From NCBI RefSeq assembly GCF_003332885.2, contig NZ_QOWJ01000001.1:682001-746000 (forward strand): DNA of 64,000 bases, given 5' to 3'. Shown in pieces: positions 8,194 to 17,148 of the stretch. A program made the position numbers and the translations under genes. Each line of letters starts with the position of its first letter. The stretch's first letter is position 1. The stretch comes from Paracnuella aquatica (GTDB taxonomy: Bacteria; Bacteroidota; Bacteroidia; Chitinophagales; Chitinophagaceae). Below the pieces are notes generated by a model. It had not been told where the DNA came from, made no database searches, and saw nothing but the letters and a program-made list of their open reading frames with translations.

Positions 8194-10146
8194 ATGTTAG
8201 CTGGTTTTCAAAATCTGACCTTTGAATTTGGTGCCCGTACCATTGTTCGCGACGCAACCTGGCATATCCATCCGGGCGAACGCATCGGGCTGGTGGGCTA
8301 CAACGGTACCGGCAAATCGACCCTGCTAAAAGTGCTGGTGGGCGAATACCTGCCCAGCGCCGGCCAGGTGGAGAAAGGCCGTTTTACCACTATTGGTTAC
8401 CTGCACCAAGACCTGCTTTCGTTTGACACCAACGAGTCGATACTGGGTGTGGCCATGCATGCGTTTGACAAAGCCATGGCGCTTGAAAAAGAGCTGGAGC
8501 AAATAACAAAGGAATTGGAAACCGATTCATCGGATGAGAAATTGATGCTGTACAGCGAAAAACTTCACGAGTTTGAAGAAGCTGGCGGCTATACGGTGCA
8601 GCACCAAACCGAAGAAGTGTTGCAAGGTCTTGGTTTCAGCAATGCCGACCTGCAAAAGCCCTACAAACAATTCAGCGGTGGCTGGCGTATGCGGGTGCTG
8701 CTCGCCAAAATGATCTTGCAGGCACCCGACCTGTTGCTGCTCGATGAACCAACCAACCACTTGGATCTACCTTCCATTGAATGGCTGGAAAAATACCTGC
8801 AGCATTACAAAGGCGCTGTGGTGATTGTGAGTCACGACCGCTATTTCATGAACCGCATGGTGAAAAAAATCGTGGAGCTGTACCAGCGCGAATTGCATTT
8901 TTACAATGGCAACTACGAGTTTTACGAAGTAGAAAAACAGCAGCGTGTTGAGCTGCAGCAACGTGCTTTTGAAAACCAACAGGAATACATTCGCCAGCAG
9001 GAACGTTTTATTGAACGCTTTAAGGCCAAAGCCAGCAAGGCTGCGCAGGCACAAAGCGTGATGAAGCGATTAGATAAACTGGACCGCATTGAAGATGTGA
9101 CCATTGAGCGACCGGACATACGCATCAACTTTGCCGTGGATAAAACGCCGGGCCGAGTGTTGGTGGAACTAAAAGATGTATCGAAAAATTTTGGCGACCT
9201 GCAGATCTTGAACAACACCGGCGCCGAAATTGAACGCGGCGATAAAATTGCGCTGATTGGTGCCAACGGAAAGGGTAAATCAACCCTGTTGCGCATTGTG
9301 GCCGGCACGGAGCCGCACCAGGGCAACCGCAAATGGGGACATAATGTCGAAGCAGCTTTTTATGCGCAGCACCAACTGGAATCGCTGAACGTAAACAACA
9401 CCATTATCGATGAAATGAAAGACGCCGGTTCGAAAAAAACCGAACTGGAGTTGCGTACCCTGTTGGGTTGTTTTTTGTTTGGCGGCGATGAAGTAGAAAA
9501 GAAAATCCGCGTATTGAGCGGTGGCGAAAAAGCAAGGGTAGCATTGGCCAAAACTATTATTTCGAAGGCCAACTTTATGCTGCTCGATGAACCTACAAAC
9601 CACCTGGACATACATTCTACCGAATTGTTGGTAGATGCATTGAACCGGTACGAAGGTTCGTTCCTGCTGGTGAGCCACGACCGTTATTTTATATCGAAAG
9701 CGGCCAATAAGATCTGGGAAATTGTTGATGGCGAAATCAAGGAGTTTAAGGGCGGCTACGAAGAATATGTAGCGTGGAAAGAACGCATGGCATCACGTAA
9801 AAGCGATGCGGCACCGGCTAAGGAAGAGAAAAAAGAAGTAAGAGCAGCTGCGCCACGGCCCGTGGCGCAGCCGGTGAAAAATGTGCCCATTGATAAAGAA
9901 GCAAAAAAAGAATTGCAGCGGGTACAACGGAAATTTCAGCAAACAGAGGAAACACTGGCAAAGTTGAACCAGCAAAAAACAGAGTTGGAAGCATCACTTG
10001 GCAACTCGAATATTTACGCCAACGCACAAACCTTTGCACAAGCCGAAGCCACTTATAAAAAAGCAGTAGCCGATATTGCTATCCTGACGAAAGAATACGA
10101 ACAGCTATTTGAGCAGTTGATGGATCTGGAAGAAAAAGCAAAATAG
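8194..10146 (+). CDS. ABC-F family ATPase (Uup/EttA-type, ribosome-associated)
   Basis: A 650-residue protein with two ATP-binding cassettes and no membrane segments, which defines ABC-F. Cassette 1 has Walker A GYNGTGKST (35-43), signature FSGGW and LLLLDEPTNHLD. Cassette 2 has Walker A GANGKGKST (about 355-363), signature LSGGEKARVALA and MLLDEPTNHLD. Between them lies the charged helical linker (residues about 240-300, rich in Gln, Arg and Glu) that reaches toward the ribosomal P site in this family. The C-terminal 80 residues form a coiled coil (KKELQRVQRKFQQTEETL), a Uup-like feature. Family members modulate translation or rescue stalled ribosomes; antibiotic resistance is also known but nothing here points to it. 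It is followed by a terminator. Confidence 0.93.
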   Translation: MLAGFQNLTFEFGARTIVRDATWHIHPGERIGLVGYNGTGKSTLLKVLVGEYLPSAGQVEKGRFTTIGYLHQDLLSFDTNESILGVAMHAFDKAMALEKELEQITKELETDSSDEKLMLYSEKLHEFEEAGGYTVQHQTEEVLQGLGFSNADLQKPYKQFSGGWRMRVLLAKMILQAPDLLLLDEPTNHLDLPSIEWLEKYLQHYKGAVVIVSHDRYFMNRMVKKIVELYQRELHFYNGNYEFYEVEKQQRVELQQRAFENQQEYIRQQERFIERFKAKASKAAQAQSVMKRLDKLDRIEDVTIERPDIRINFAVDKTPGRVLVELKDVSKNFGDLQILNNTGAEIERGDKIALIGANGKGKSTLLRIVAGTEPHQGNRKWGHNVEAAFYAQHQLESLNVNNTIIDEMKDAGSKKTELELRTLLGCFLFGGDEVEKKIRVLSGGEKARVALAKTIISKANFMLLDEPTNHLDIHSTELLVDALNRYEGSFLLVSHDRYFISKAANKIWEIVDGEIKEFKGGYEEYVAWKERMASRKSDAAPAKEEKKEVRAAAPRPVAQPVKNVPIDKEAKKELQRVQRKFQQTEETLAKLNQQKTELEASLGNSNIYANAQTFAQAEATYKKAVADIAILTKEYEQLFEQLMDLEEKAK

Positions 10147-10162
10147 TTGTTGATAGAAATAG

Positions 10163-10195
10163 AAAAGCGCATCCACTTTTAGGTGCGCTTTTTTT
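10163..10195 (+). terminator. Intrinsic terminator of the ABC-F gene
   Basis: The arms AAAAGCGCA (10163-10171) and TGCGCTTTT (10184-10192) form a 9-bp stem, extended inside by CC/GG, followed by a T run. It starts 17 bases after the stop codon. Confidence 0.85.
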
Positions 10196-10275
10196 AATAT
10201 ATAGCACTTTGTAAAAAGACTATTTAACCAACCATTTACCTATTCTATTTAAAATTGAGTAAACAATGTCCTGTC

Positions 10276-10412
10276 GGAGTTGTCATGCCGAACTTGTTTC
10301 GGCATCTCCATTAACTTAAGGACACTTCATTAGGTGTGGTGGTATTTGTATATCTTTTTTAAAACATCTGTTATGCAGGAGATGCCGAAACAAGTTCGGC
10401 ATGACAACCTCC
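10276..10412. repeat. Long inverted repeat (REP-like), copy 2
   Basis: The arms 10276-10309 and 10378-10412 are inverted copies differing only by one extra G in the right arm. The core (TTGTCATGCCGAAC through CGGCATCTCC) is almost identical to the element at 4055-4151, while the 68-base spacer is unrelated. As with copy 1, it sits between two convergent genes (ABC-F and the arginase homologue). Confidence 0.88.
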
Positions 10413-10447
10413 AAAGACAAATGGTGCTTTGTAATTAGCACGTAGCA

Positions 10448-11509
10448 CTAATCCGCATTCTCCTCAATCGCCTTTATAAAATCAATCACCAGGCAAGCAA
10501 TCAATTGTCCCACTGCCCCATCACCGCCGTTCTGAAAGTTGGCAGCGCCTTCGCAGATATGCAGGTAAGCGGCTTGTGCTGATGACGCAGTAAGCGTAAC
10601 ATATTGACGGGCTTCTCTTGCACTTATTCCGGCCGGCGATGCGCCGGTACACAGCAGTCCTTGTACGGCGTCGAGGTCTAATTCCAGCCCGGTATAACCC
10701 TCGGCAGTAAATCCGATTGCATCGGCAACAGCCTGCACAAAGGTTCGTTTACCCCGCACGAAAATGTCTTCGAAAGTGATGCAATCCATAAATGGATTGT
10801 TTACCATATCTACCCACACGTTCTGCTGCAGGTATGTTTCCTGCAATCCAAGCACACAATATTTCTGCAAAAAGCCATCGTCCTCGGCATACCGGAACGG
10901 GTTATCGCTGTGCCTGCCTTCTGCCGGGCCATAGCCTGAATGCGCATCGAGGTTAATGCAATTCAATTGCGGCAGATCAAGTTTGCCCGCTTGCTGTAAA
11001 CCTTTTGCCGCGCCTTTCAATAATGGGTACGCGTTGTTGTGTCCACCTCCAATCACGATCGGGATTTTGCCCGCCTGTACAATGGCCTTTGCCAATCCTT
11101 CCACTTCGGCATCTATGGTGTTTACGGCATGGCGAAAAGCTCCGATTTTTTCTTCTTCGTTCAAGGCCATTTTATCGATCAGGTCTTGCATGGCCTTAAA
11201 GTCAAATGCACCCAGCAACAGAATTTCGTCGCCATCCAAAAAGTCGTTGCTCTGCGCATTTAAAAAAGATTTGAGAAACAGGGGCCATGCCTGGCTCGAT
11301 CCCGCCAAACCTAGATTTGCCTGAACACCCATATCTTCCGGTATACCAAAAATGACGTACGATGCGGTGCTTTGATCGAGTTCTTTTTGAAGGGTTAAAC
11401 CCTGCTGCGGCGTTTGCACGGTTTCGCCCAGTTTGGTTTCAAACTTACGTACCTGTGTCAACGCCTGCAGATCGGCTTTTTTATAAAAATTGAAGTGTGT
11501 AAGGTTCAT
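10448..11509 (-). CDS. Formimidoylglutamase-like ureohydrolase (arginase superfamily)
   Basis: A 353-residue protein of the arginase/agmatinase/formimidoylglutamase superfamily. Visible motifs are IVIGGGHNNA (equivalent to GGDH), NLDAHSGYGP (equivalent to DAHxD) and LELDLDAVQG (equivalent to SxDxDxxDP). Formimidoylglutamase hydrolyses N-formimidoyl-glutamate to glutamate and formamide in histidine breakdown, and a histidine ammonia-lyase gene lies 2.7 kb away on the same strand, which supports the name. Two things are odd: the second Asp of DAHxD is Gly here, and the third motif lacks the normal DP. One manganese site may therefore be altered. The divergence from classical arginases makes the substrate uncertain. 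Confidence 0.75.
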   Translation of the reverse strand: MNLTHFNFYKKADLQALTQVRKFETKLGETVQTPQQGLTLQKELDQSTASYVIFGIPEDMGVQANLGLAGSSQAWPLFLKSFLNAQSNDFLDGDEILLLGAFDFKAMQDLIDKMALNEEEKIGAFRHAVNTIDAEVEGLAKAIVQAGKIPIVIGGGHNNAYPLLKGAAKGLQQAGKLDLPQLNCINLDAHSGYGPAEGRHSDNPFRYAEDDGFLQKYCVLGLQETYLQQNVWVDMVNNPFMDCITFEDIFVRGKRTFVQAVADAIGFTAEGYTGLELDLDAVQGLLCTGASPAGISAREARQYVTLTASSAQAAYLHICEGAANFQNGGDGAVGQLIACLVIDFIKAIEENAD

Positions 11510-11729
11510 GGATATTTCCTTTTAGTGAAGCAAACAATGGCCTGCATGCTCCCGAACAAGAAGTTTGCCCAAGAGCATGTTGTTGCTTAAAGGTATTGCC
11601 AAATGGCACTTAAAAGGTTAACCAATCACAGGAAAAATAAAATATTTTTCAACCAATTTTCCGTGAGAAATCCATCTTCCTTCTTGGTTTTTCTTACTAC
11701 AAAATTATGGTGCAAAAAGCACCAAGCAT

Positions 11730-13958
11730 TTAATGCTGGTATGAATTTCTCGGGGTCCGCATCACCAGTTGCCGCAGCAGCGGCAGCACGTCCATTTGAG
11801 CACCCATCGAATAACGGGCCGCTGTATTACCGCGTCCAATTTTAATTGTATAAGCGTCATCTTTCAACGCCTTGAACATATCTTCATCGGTGGTATCATC
11901 GCCAATGCACAAAGTAAATTCCGGCTTGAACTGGTTAATCAAATTAAGCGCTGTGGATCCTTTGTCAACACCCAATAACCGCACCTCAATTACTTTATTT
12001 CCATCCACTACATGCAACGGCGTATTGGTAGTCAATTGCAGCAGGCTGTTGCGCAATTCCCGCGACCTGTTGAAACCCAAATCGGGATCGGTGTTGCGGT
12101 AATGCCATGCAAGCGTATTCTTTTTTTCTTCTATAAAAGAATTGGGACAACGGTTCACAAATAATTCCAAAATCGGCCTGATCTGCGCCTTCCAATCGTC
12201 GGGCTGGGTAACAAGCGTTTGCCATTCGCCGCCATGAAAGCGGATACAAGCACCGTGCTCGGCCACCAACGTTAGCGGCAAATGCCCGAGCCACTCCTGC
12301 AGGGTGGTCGCGTCGCGGCCGCTGATGATGATCAGTTCATTTTCTTCCGCAGCAGATAGTGCACTCAATACTTCGAGTAAATCACCGCCCGGCGCAGCCA
12401 TCGAAGGCAGTCGCACAATAGGCGCCAGTGTGCCATCGTAGTCGAGCATGATGCACCGCTTTTGTGCATTGGCATAATCGTCCAACATCCGGTTGATGGC
12501 CAGTGGATCCAACAGGCGGATGCGATTTTTCTCTTGCATTTCTCGGGCCTGTTGCAATTGCGCTAAAAAGTCATGTATCCAGGTTTGCACATTGTATTCC
12601 GACAATCGGCGCTGCATGCCCTTGATTCGGGCAATCTGTTCATGTGGCGGCATGGCCAATGCCTGCTGAATGGCTGCCATCACTTCGGTAGTGTCGGTTG
12701 GGTTTACCTGCAGCGCCTCGGCCAGTTCGCTGGCTGCGCCGGTGAGTTCGCTCAGGATCAGCACACCTTTGTCTTCGCAGCAGGCAACAAATTCTTTTGC
12801 CACCAGGTTCATACCGTCGCGAAGCGGCGTGATGAGGGCAATGTCAGCGGTGAGGTACAGCGCACATAACTCCTCAAACGAAATATGGTTGTACCGGTAT
12901 AAAATGGGTTGCCAGTCGAGGGTAGAAAAGCGGCCGTTGATCGTGCTCACCTTTTCTTCAATCTGGCGTTTGCGCTCTACATAAGTTGGAATCAGGTCAC
13001 GCGAAGGCACAACCGTAAAAACAAACACGATTTTTTGCTGCCATTCGGGATAGGTTTCCAAAAAACTTTCATACGCATTCAATCGGTAGTTTAATCCCTT
13101 GGTATAATCCAGCCGGTCCACCGAAAAAATAATCTTACGATAACCGTATCGCTCCTGCAACTTGTTCGACAGATCTACAACACTTTCTTCTTTTACTGTT
13201 TTACGGAATTTTTCAAAATCAATACCTATGGGAAAAAGATCCGATTTGATGGTGCGGTTGCCATAATATATGGTGTTGTATTGCGACTCGACCTTGAGTG
13301 CCATTTTCACCGAGTGGATAAAATGCTGCACATAATCGTGGGTGTGAAAACCAATCAGGTCGGCGCCGAGCAGGCCTTGCAACAAAGCCATTTTCCAATC
13401 GGTTGGCATGAGCCGGAATATTTCGTACGACGGAAACGGAATGTGCAGGAAAAAGCCCAATTGCACGTCTGGTATGGCTTTCCGCACCATTGCGGGCAGC
13501 GCCATCAATTGATAATCGTGTATCCACACCACATCGCCGGGGCGGTATATTTCTTTTATTTTTTGTGCAAACAGTGCGTTGATGCGCATATATGCATCAA
13601 ACTGGCTGCGTTCGTAAGTAACAATGGAAGGAAAATAATGGAACAGCGGCCACAACGTAGAATTAGAAAATCCGTTGTAAAATTCGTCGTACGTATCCTT
13701 GTCGGTAAATACCGGCTCAATGTTGAACGTGGTGGACAGGCCGCCCTGCTCCAATACTTTATACCAGTCTTCTTCCGGTGCATCAAACGTGCCTACCCAA
13801 ATGCGTTCGTCGAACTGCTGCGTTTGGGGATCGTCCTTTTCAAAAAAACTTTTTATTGCCGAAACCAGCCCGCCCGAGCTTTGGCGCAACTGTACTTCAT
13901 CGCCGTTTCTTTCAATTGAATAAGGAAGCCTGTTGGAAACAATGATCAATCTGTTCAT
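11730..13958 (-). CDS. Bifunctional trehalose-6-phosphate synthase/phosphatase
   Basis: A 742-residue fusion of OtsA-like and OtsB-like enzymes. The N-terminal GT20 domain (about 1-465) opens with RLIIVSNRLPYSIERNGD and shows SSGGLVSAI, IHDYQLMALPAMVR, FFLHIPFPSYEIFR, SVDRLDYTKGL and PLRDGMNLVAKEF, the UDP-glucose/Glc6P synthase signature. The C-terminal HAD phosphatase (about 490-742) carries LDYDGTLAPIV with the nucleophile near residue 503, IISGRD and IGDDTTDEDMF. Together they make trehalose 6-phosphate and dephosphorylate it to trehalose, a compatible solute and storage sugar. An AGGAG sequence lies about 10 bases before the ATG. It is flanked by histidine-catabolism genes on the same strand, but spacing over 200 bases suggests a separate transcript. 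Confidence 0.95.
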   Translation of the reverse strand: MNRLIIVSNRLPYSIERNGDEVQLRQSSGGLVSAIKSFFEKDDPQTQQFDERIWVGTFDAPEEDWYKVLEQGGLSTTFNIEPVFTDKDTYDEFYNGFSNSTLWPLFHYFPSIVTYERSQFDAYMRINALFAQKIKEIYRPGDVVWIHDYQLMALPAMVRKAIPDVQLGFFLHIPFPSYEIFRLMPTDWKMALLQGLLGADLIGFHTHDYVQHFIHSVKMALKVESQYNTIYYGNRTIKSDLFPIGIDFEKFRKTVKEESVVDLSNKLQERYGYRKIIFSVDRLDYTKGLNYRLNAYESFLETYPEWQQKIVFVFTVVPSRDLIPTYVERKRQIEEKVSTINGRFSTLDWQPILYRYNHISFEELCALYLTADIALITPLRDGMNLVAKEFVACCEDKGVLILSELTGAASELAEALQVNPTDTTEVMAAIQQALAMPPHEQIARIKGMQRRLSEYNVQTWIHDFLAQLQQAREMQEKNRIRLLDPLAINRMLDDYANAQKRCIMLDYDGTLAPIVRLPSMAAPGGDLLEVLSALSAAEENELIIISGRDATTLQEWLGHLPLTLVAEHGACIRFHGGEWQTLVTQPDDWKAQIRPILELFVNRCPNSFIEEKKNTLAWHYRNTDPDLGFNRSRELRNSLLQLTTNTPLHVVDGNKVIEVRLLGVDKGSTALNLINQFKPEFTLCIGDDTTDEDMFKALKDDAYTIKIGRGNTAARYSMGAQMDVLPLLRQLVMRTPRNSYQH

Positions 13959-14195
13959 GCGTTCAATCTCCTCTTTTTACATTCGAAAAATTGCGCCACA
14001 GGGATCCGGAACTGCATGGTTCGGCAATTACAAAACCGGATGGTGATGGCAAGGATGTCGGTTGCAAGTTACGGCATTACAATTTGACGGTCTTTGCACC
14101 ACCGTTGAACGGAGCGTCGCCACTGCAGCATCATAGTTGTATTGCAGTTGGTCGACACAAAAATTTAGCCATTACAAATTGCAGCAACTGGTCAT

Positions 14196-15755
14196 TTATA
14201 AAACAAACCCTGCAAAGTTTTTGTTGAGTTCGACATTACTATGTGCTGCTACGGCATTCACCTCGGCCACAAAAGAAAAAGATGCGATGAGCTCCTTGAT
14301 CTCGGCAACATCAGATGCAAAAACGCGGTCTTCAGCAGCAAAGGCAACTTTTTCCCGCACAAGGCTGTGCGCTGCTTCCAACAACTTGCTGCTCTTCAAC
14401 GGCCTTCGAAATTCAATGGCCTGGCTTGCCGAAAGCAGTTCGATAGCGAGGATGTATTCGAGGTTGTCCAGAATGGTGTTGAGTTTGCGGCCACTGATGG
14501 AGCCCATACTTACATGGTCTTCCTGCCCCAGCGATGTCGGAATGGAATCGGCAGAGGCCGGAAAACAATGGGTTTTGTTTTCGGTGACCAGCGCGGCTGT
14601 GGTGTATTGCGGGATCATAAAGCCACTGTTGATGCCCACATTGTTCATGAGCAGCGTGGGCAAACCCCATTTTCCTTCAAGCAACAGGTAACAACGCCGG
14701 TCGGAAATATTGCCCAGTTCGGCAGCGGCAAGGCAAGCATAATCGAGCGGCAGCGCCAAAGGTTGGCCATGAAAATTACCGCCGCTCAGGGTTTCGCCAT
14801 CGGCAAAAACCAGCGGATTGTCGGTCACCGAATTCAGCTCCGTTTCCACCGTTTCTTTTAGGTGCAGCCATGCGTTGCGGCTGGCGCCATGCACCTGCGG
14901 CATGCAGCGCAAGGAATACGGATCCTGCACCCGGCCGCAATCCACATGGCTTTGCATGATGTCTGAATCCTGCAGCAGCATGCGCAATCGCTGCGCGACC
15001 AATTGCCCCCCCGAGAAAGGCCGCAGCTGGTGCAGGCGTTCATCAAAGGGCGCCTTGGTGCCGGTCAGTGCTTCGAGGCTCATGGCGCCAATAATGTCGG
15101 CAGCTTCGAGGCAGTTGTGCATGCGTTGCACGCCGGCCACGGCATGCGCTAAAATAAATTGCGTGCCGTTGATTAGGGCCAGCCCTTCCTTGGGGCCGAG
15201 TTGTAACGGCTGCAGCCCAAATATATCCAGCACCCGCTGTGCAGGGTAACGGCTGCCACCATACCACAACTCGCCCAAACCAATCAATGGAAGAAACAGA
15301 TGCGCCAGTGGCGCCAGATCGCCTGAAGCGCCAACGCTGCCTTTTTCCGGAACCGCAGGGATCACATCATTTTCAATATGCCATTGAATCCGTTGCAGGG
15401 TTTGGAGTTGCACACCGGAATATCCTTTTGCCAGCGCATGCAGCTTGGTAATGAGCATGAGTTTCGAAAGAAAAATCGAGATCGGTGCCCCCACTCCTAC
15501 GCTGTGACTTTGTAAAATTTTATGTTGCAGCAGCTGCGTATCAGTGTCGGAAATTTTGGTGTTGGCCAGTGCGCCAAACCCGGTGTTGATGCCGTACACC
15601 GTTTTTTGTTCGGCCACAATTTGGGCTACCCTTGCGGCACTTTGCGCAATCGTTTGCTCTGCATTTTCGCTGATGGTACCCTTCACATTTTCCAGTGCAA
15701 GTGCCACCGCCGTTTGCACGGTTAAATGCCCCGTTCCGTATTCAAAAGTTTGCAT
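14196..15755 (-). CDS. hutH: Histidine ammonia-lyase
   Basis: A 519-residue enzyme that eliminates ammonia from L-histidine to give urocanate, the first step of histidine degradation. The Ala-Ser-Gly triad that cyclises into the MIO cofactor is at residues 143-145 within GSVGASGDLAPLAHL. YGINTGFGAL (54-63) carries the catalytic Tyr, and QEDHVSMG and GGNFHGQP are also present. I start at the ATG at 15755; a TTG two codons upstream is less likely. Urocanase and imidazolonepropionase are not in the window, so the pathway is split. Phenylalanine/tyrosine ammonia-lyases share the fold, but the general pattern and neighbourhood fit histidine. Confidence 0.93.
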   Translation of the reverse strand: MQTFEYGTGHLTVQTAVALALENVKGTISENAEQTIAQSAARVAQIVAEQKTVYGINTGFGALANTKISDTDTQLLQHKILQSHSVGVGAPISIFLSKLMLITKLHALAKGYSGVQLQTLQRIQWHIENDVIPAVPEKGSVGASGDLAPLAHLFLPLIGLGELWYGGSRYPAQRVLDIFGLQPLQLGPKEGLALINGTQFILAHAVAGVQRMHNCLEAADIIGAMSLEALTGTKAPFDERLHQLRPFSGGQLVAQRLRMLLQDSDIMQSHVDCGRVQDPYSLRCMPQVHGASRNAWLHLKETVETELNSVTDNPLVFADGETLSGGNFHGQPLALPLDYACLAAAELGNISDRRCYLLLEGKWGLPTLLMNNVGINSGFMIPQYTTAALVTENKTHCFPASADSIPTSLGQEDHVSMGSISGRKLNTILDNLEYILAIELLSASQAIEFRRPLKSSKLLEAAHSLVREKVAFAAEDRVFASDVAEIKELIASFSFVAEVNAVAAHSNVELNKNFAGFVL

Positions 15756-15837
15756 AATCAAAGTGTTGCTTCAAAGTAAATGCTTTGTAGCGATATCGTT
15801 TTTGTTTGTAATTTCCTTTGCAAGAACCACTGCACAT

Positions 15838-17085
15838 ATGAAACGATCCACCGGCATTTCACTGTCTATCATGATGTTGCTGCAATACTTTATATGGGGC
15901 GCATGGTACGTAACCATGAGCACTTATATGAAAGTAAACCTTGGCGCAACCGATGCCCAGATTGGCGCAGCATATGGTGCACTGGCCATTGCCACCATCA
16001 TCTCGCCTTTTTTTGTGGGCATGATTGCAGACCGGTACTTTGCGGCGCAACGCATCATGGGTGTGTTGCACCTGGTGGGTGCTGCTTTGTTGTATCTCGC
16101 CACCATGGTTTCCGATCCTTCCACTTTTTACTGGGTCATTCTTTTTTATTCCTTGTTGTACATGCCCACCATTGCACTGAGCAACAGTGTGGCGTTCAGC
16201 CAAATGACCGATCCGGGCAGCCAGTTTCCGTGGATTCGGGTATTCGGCACCGTTGGATGGATTGTTGCGGGTTTGCTGATTGGCGCATTGGTGATTGAAA
16301 AAACAGACGCCACATTTTACCTGGCTGCGGCCGCATCGGTGCTGCTGGGAATTTTTTCTTTTATGCTGCCCAATACGCCCCCCAAAGGCCGCTCGGCCGA
16401 TGCATCCGCATCAGGCGCTTTGGGTGCCGAAGCCTTTGTGTTGCTGCGCAACAGGCCATACCTGATCTTTTTCATTGCTGCTATTTTGGTGTGTATCCCG
16501 CTTTCATTTTACTACGGTTTTGCCAACCTGTTTTTAAATGAAGCCGGGATGGAAAATGCCGCATCGAAAATGATCCTCGGCCAGGTTTCCGAAGGGGTTT
16601 TTATCCTGGCAATCCCATTTTTGTTTAACCGCATTGGCGTTAAAAACATGCTGTTGCTGGGCATGGTTGCGTGGATACTGCGGTATGTTTGTTTTGCCTA
16701 CGGCGATGCCGGCGGCAACCTTTGGATGCTGTATGCAGGCATCATCCTGCACGGCATATGCTACGATTTCTTTTTTGTGACCGGATATATGTACACCGAG
16801 AAAAAGGCAGGGCCGCAAATTAAAAACGCAGCACAAGGCCTCTTTACATTTGCCACGTACGGGCTTGGTATGTTTATCGGCACTTATTTCTCCGGCTGGT
16901 TCGCCGGCATGTACACGCTGCCGCAAATCAATTCATTTACAGGCGAGCAGGGCCACGACTGGAAAAGCATCTGGTACATTCCCGCATTTATAGCAGCTGC
17001 GGTACTCATTTATTTTGTGCTTTTTTTCAAAGAAAAAAAATCTATTCCTGCACCTGCTGCAGCGCCGCCGCCGATGCAACAATAA
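15838..17085 (+). CDS. MFS transporter, nucleoside:H+ symporter (NupG-like) family
   Basis: A 415-residue inner-membrane protein with about 12 hydrophobic segments and the Nuc_H_symport pattern: SIMMLLQYFIWGAWYVT in the first helix, GAYGALAIATIISPFFVGMIADRYF in the second, WIRVFGTVGWIVAG in the middle and HGICYDFFFVTGYMY later. The reading frame is open further upstream (to 15544) but that part is antisense to hutH, and the family starts at MKRSTGISLS, so the ATG at 15838 is chosen. The usual substrate is a nucleoside. In Bacteroidota such proteins often stand beside Gfo/Idh/MocA dehydrogenases and may carry sugars or polyols, and the downstream dehydrogenase gene fits that. It ends with a Pro/Ala-rich tail. 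Confidence 0.85.
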   Translation: MKRSTGISLSIMMLLQYFIWGAWYVTMSTYMKVNLGATDAQIGAAYGALAIATIISPFFVGMIADRYFAAQRIMGVLHLVGAALLYLATMVSDPSTFYWVILFYSLLYMPTIALSNSVAFSQMTDPGSQFPWIRVFGTVGWIVAGLLIGALVIEKTDATFYLAAAASVLLGIFSFMLPNTPPKGRSADASASGALGAEAFVLLRNRPYLIFFIAAILVCIPLSFYYGFANLFLNEAGMENAASKMILGQVSEGVFILAIPFLFNRIGVKNMLLLGMVAWILRYVCFAYGDAGGNLWMLYAGIILHGICYDFFFVTGYMYTEKKAGPQIKNAAQGLFTFATYGLGMFIGTYFSGWFAGMYTLPQINSFTGEQGHDWKSIWYIPAFIAAAVLIYFVLFFKEKKSIPAPAAAPPPMQQ

Positions 17086-17148
17086 TGCCTTTTATTGTTG
17101 GAAAGATGAATGAGCTATTTTAAAAAACTTAAAAATCACCATTTCAAT

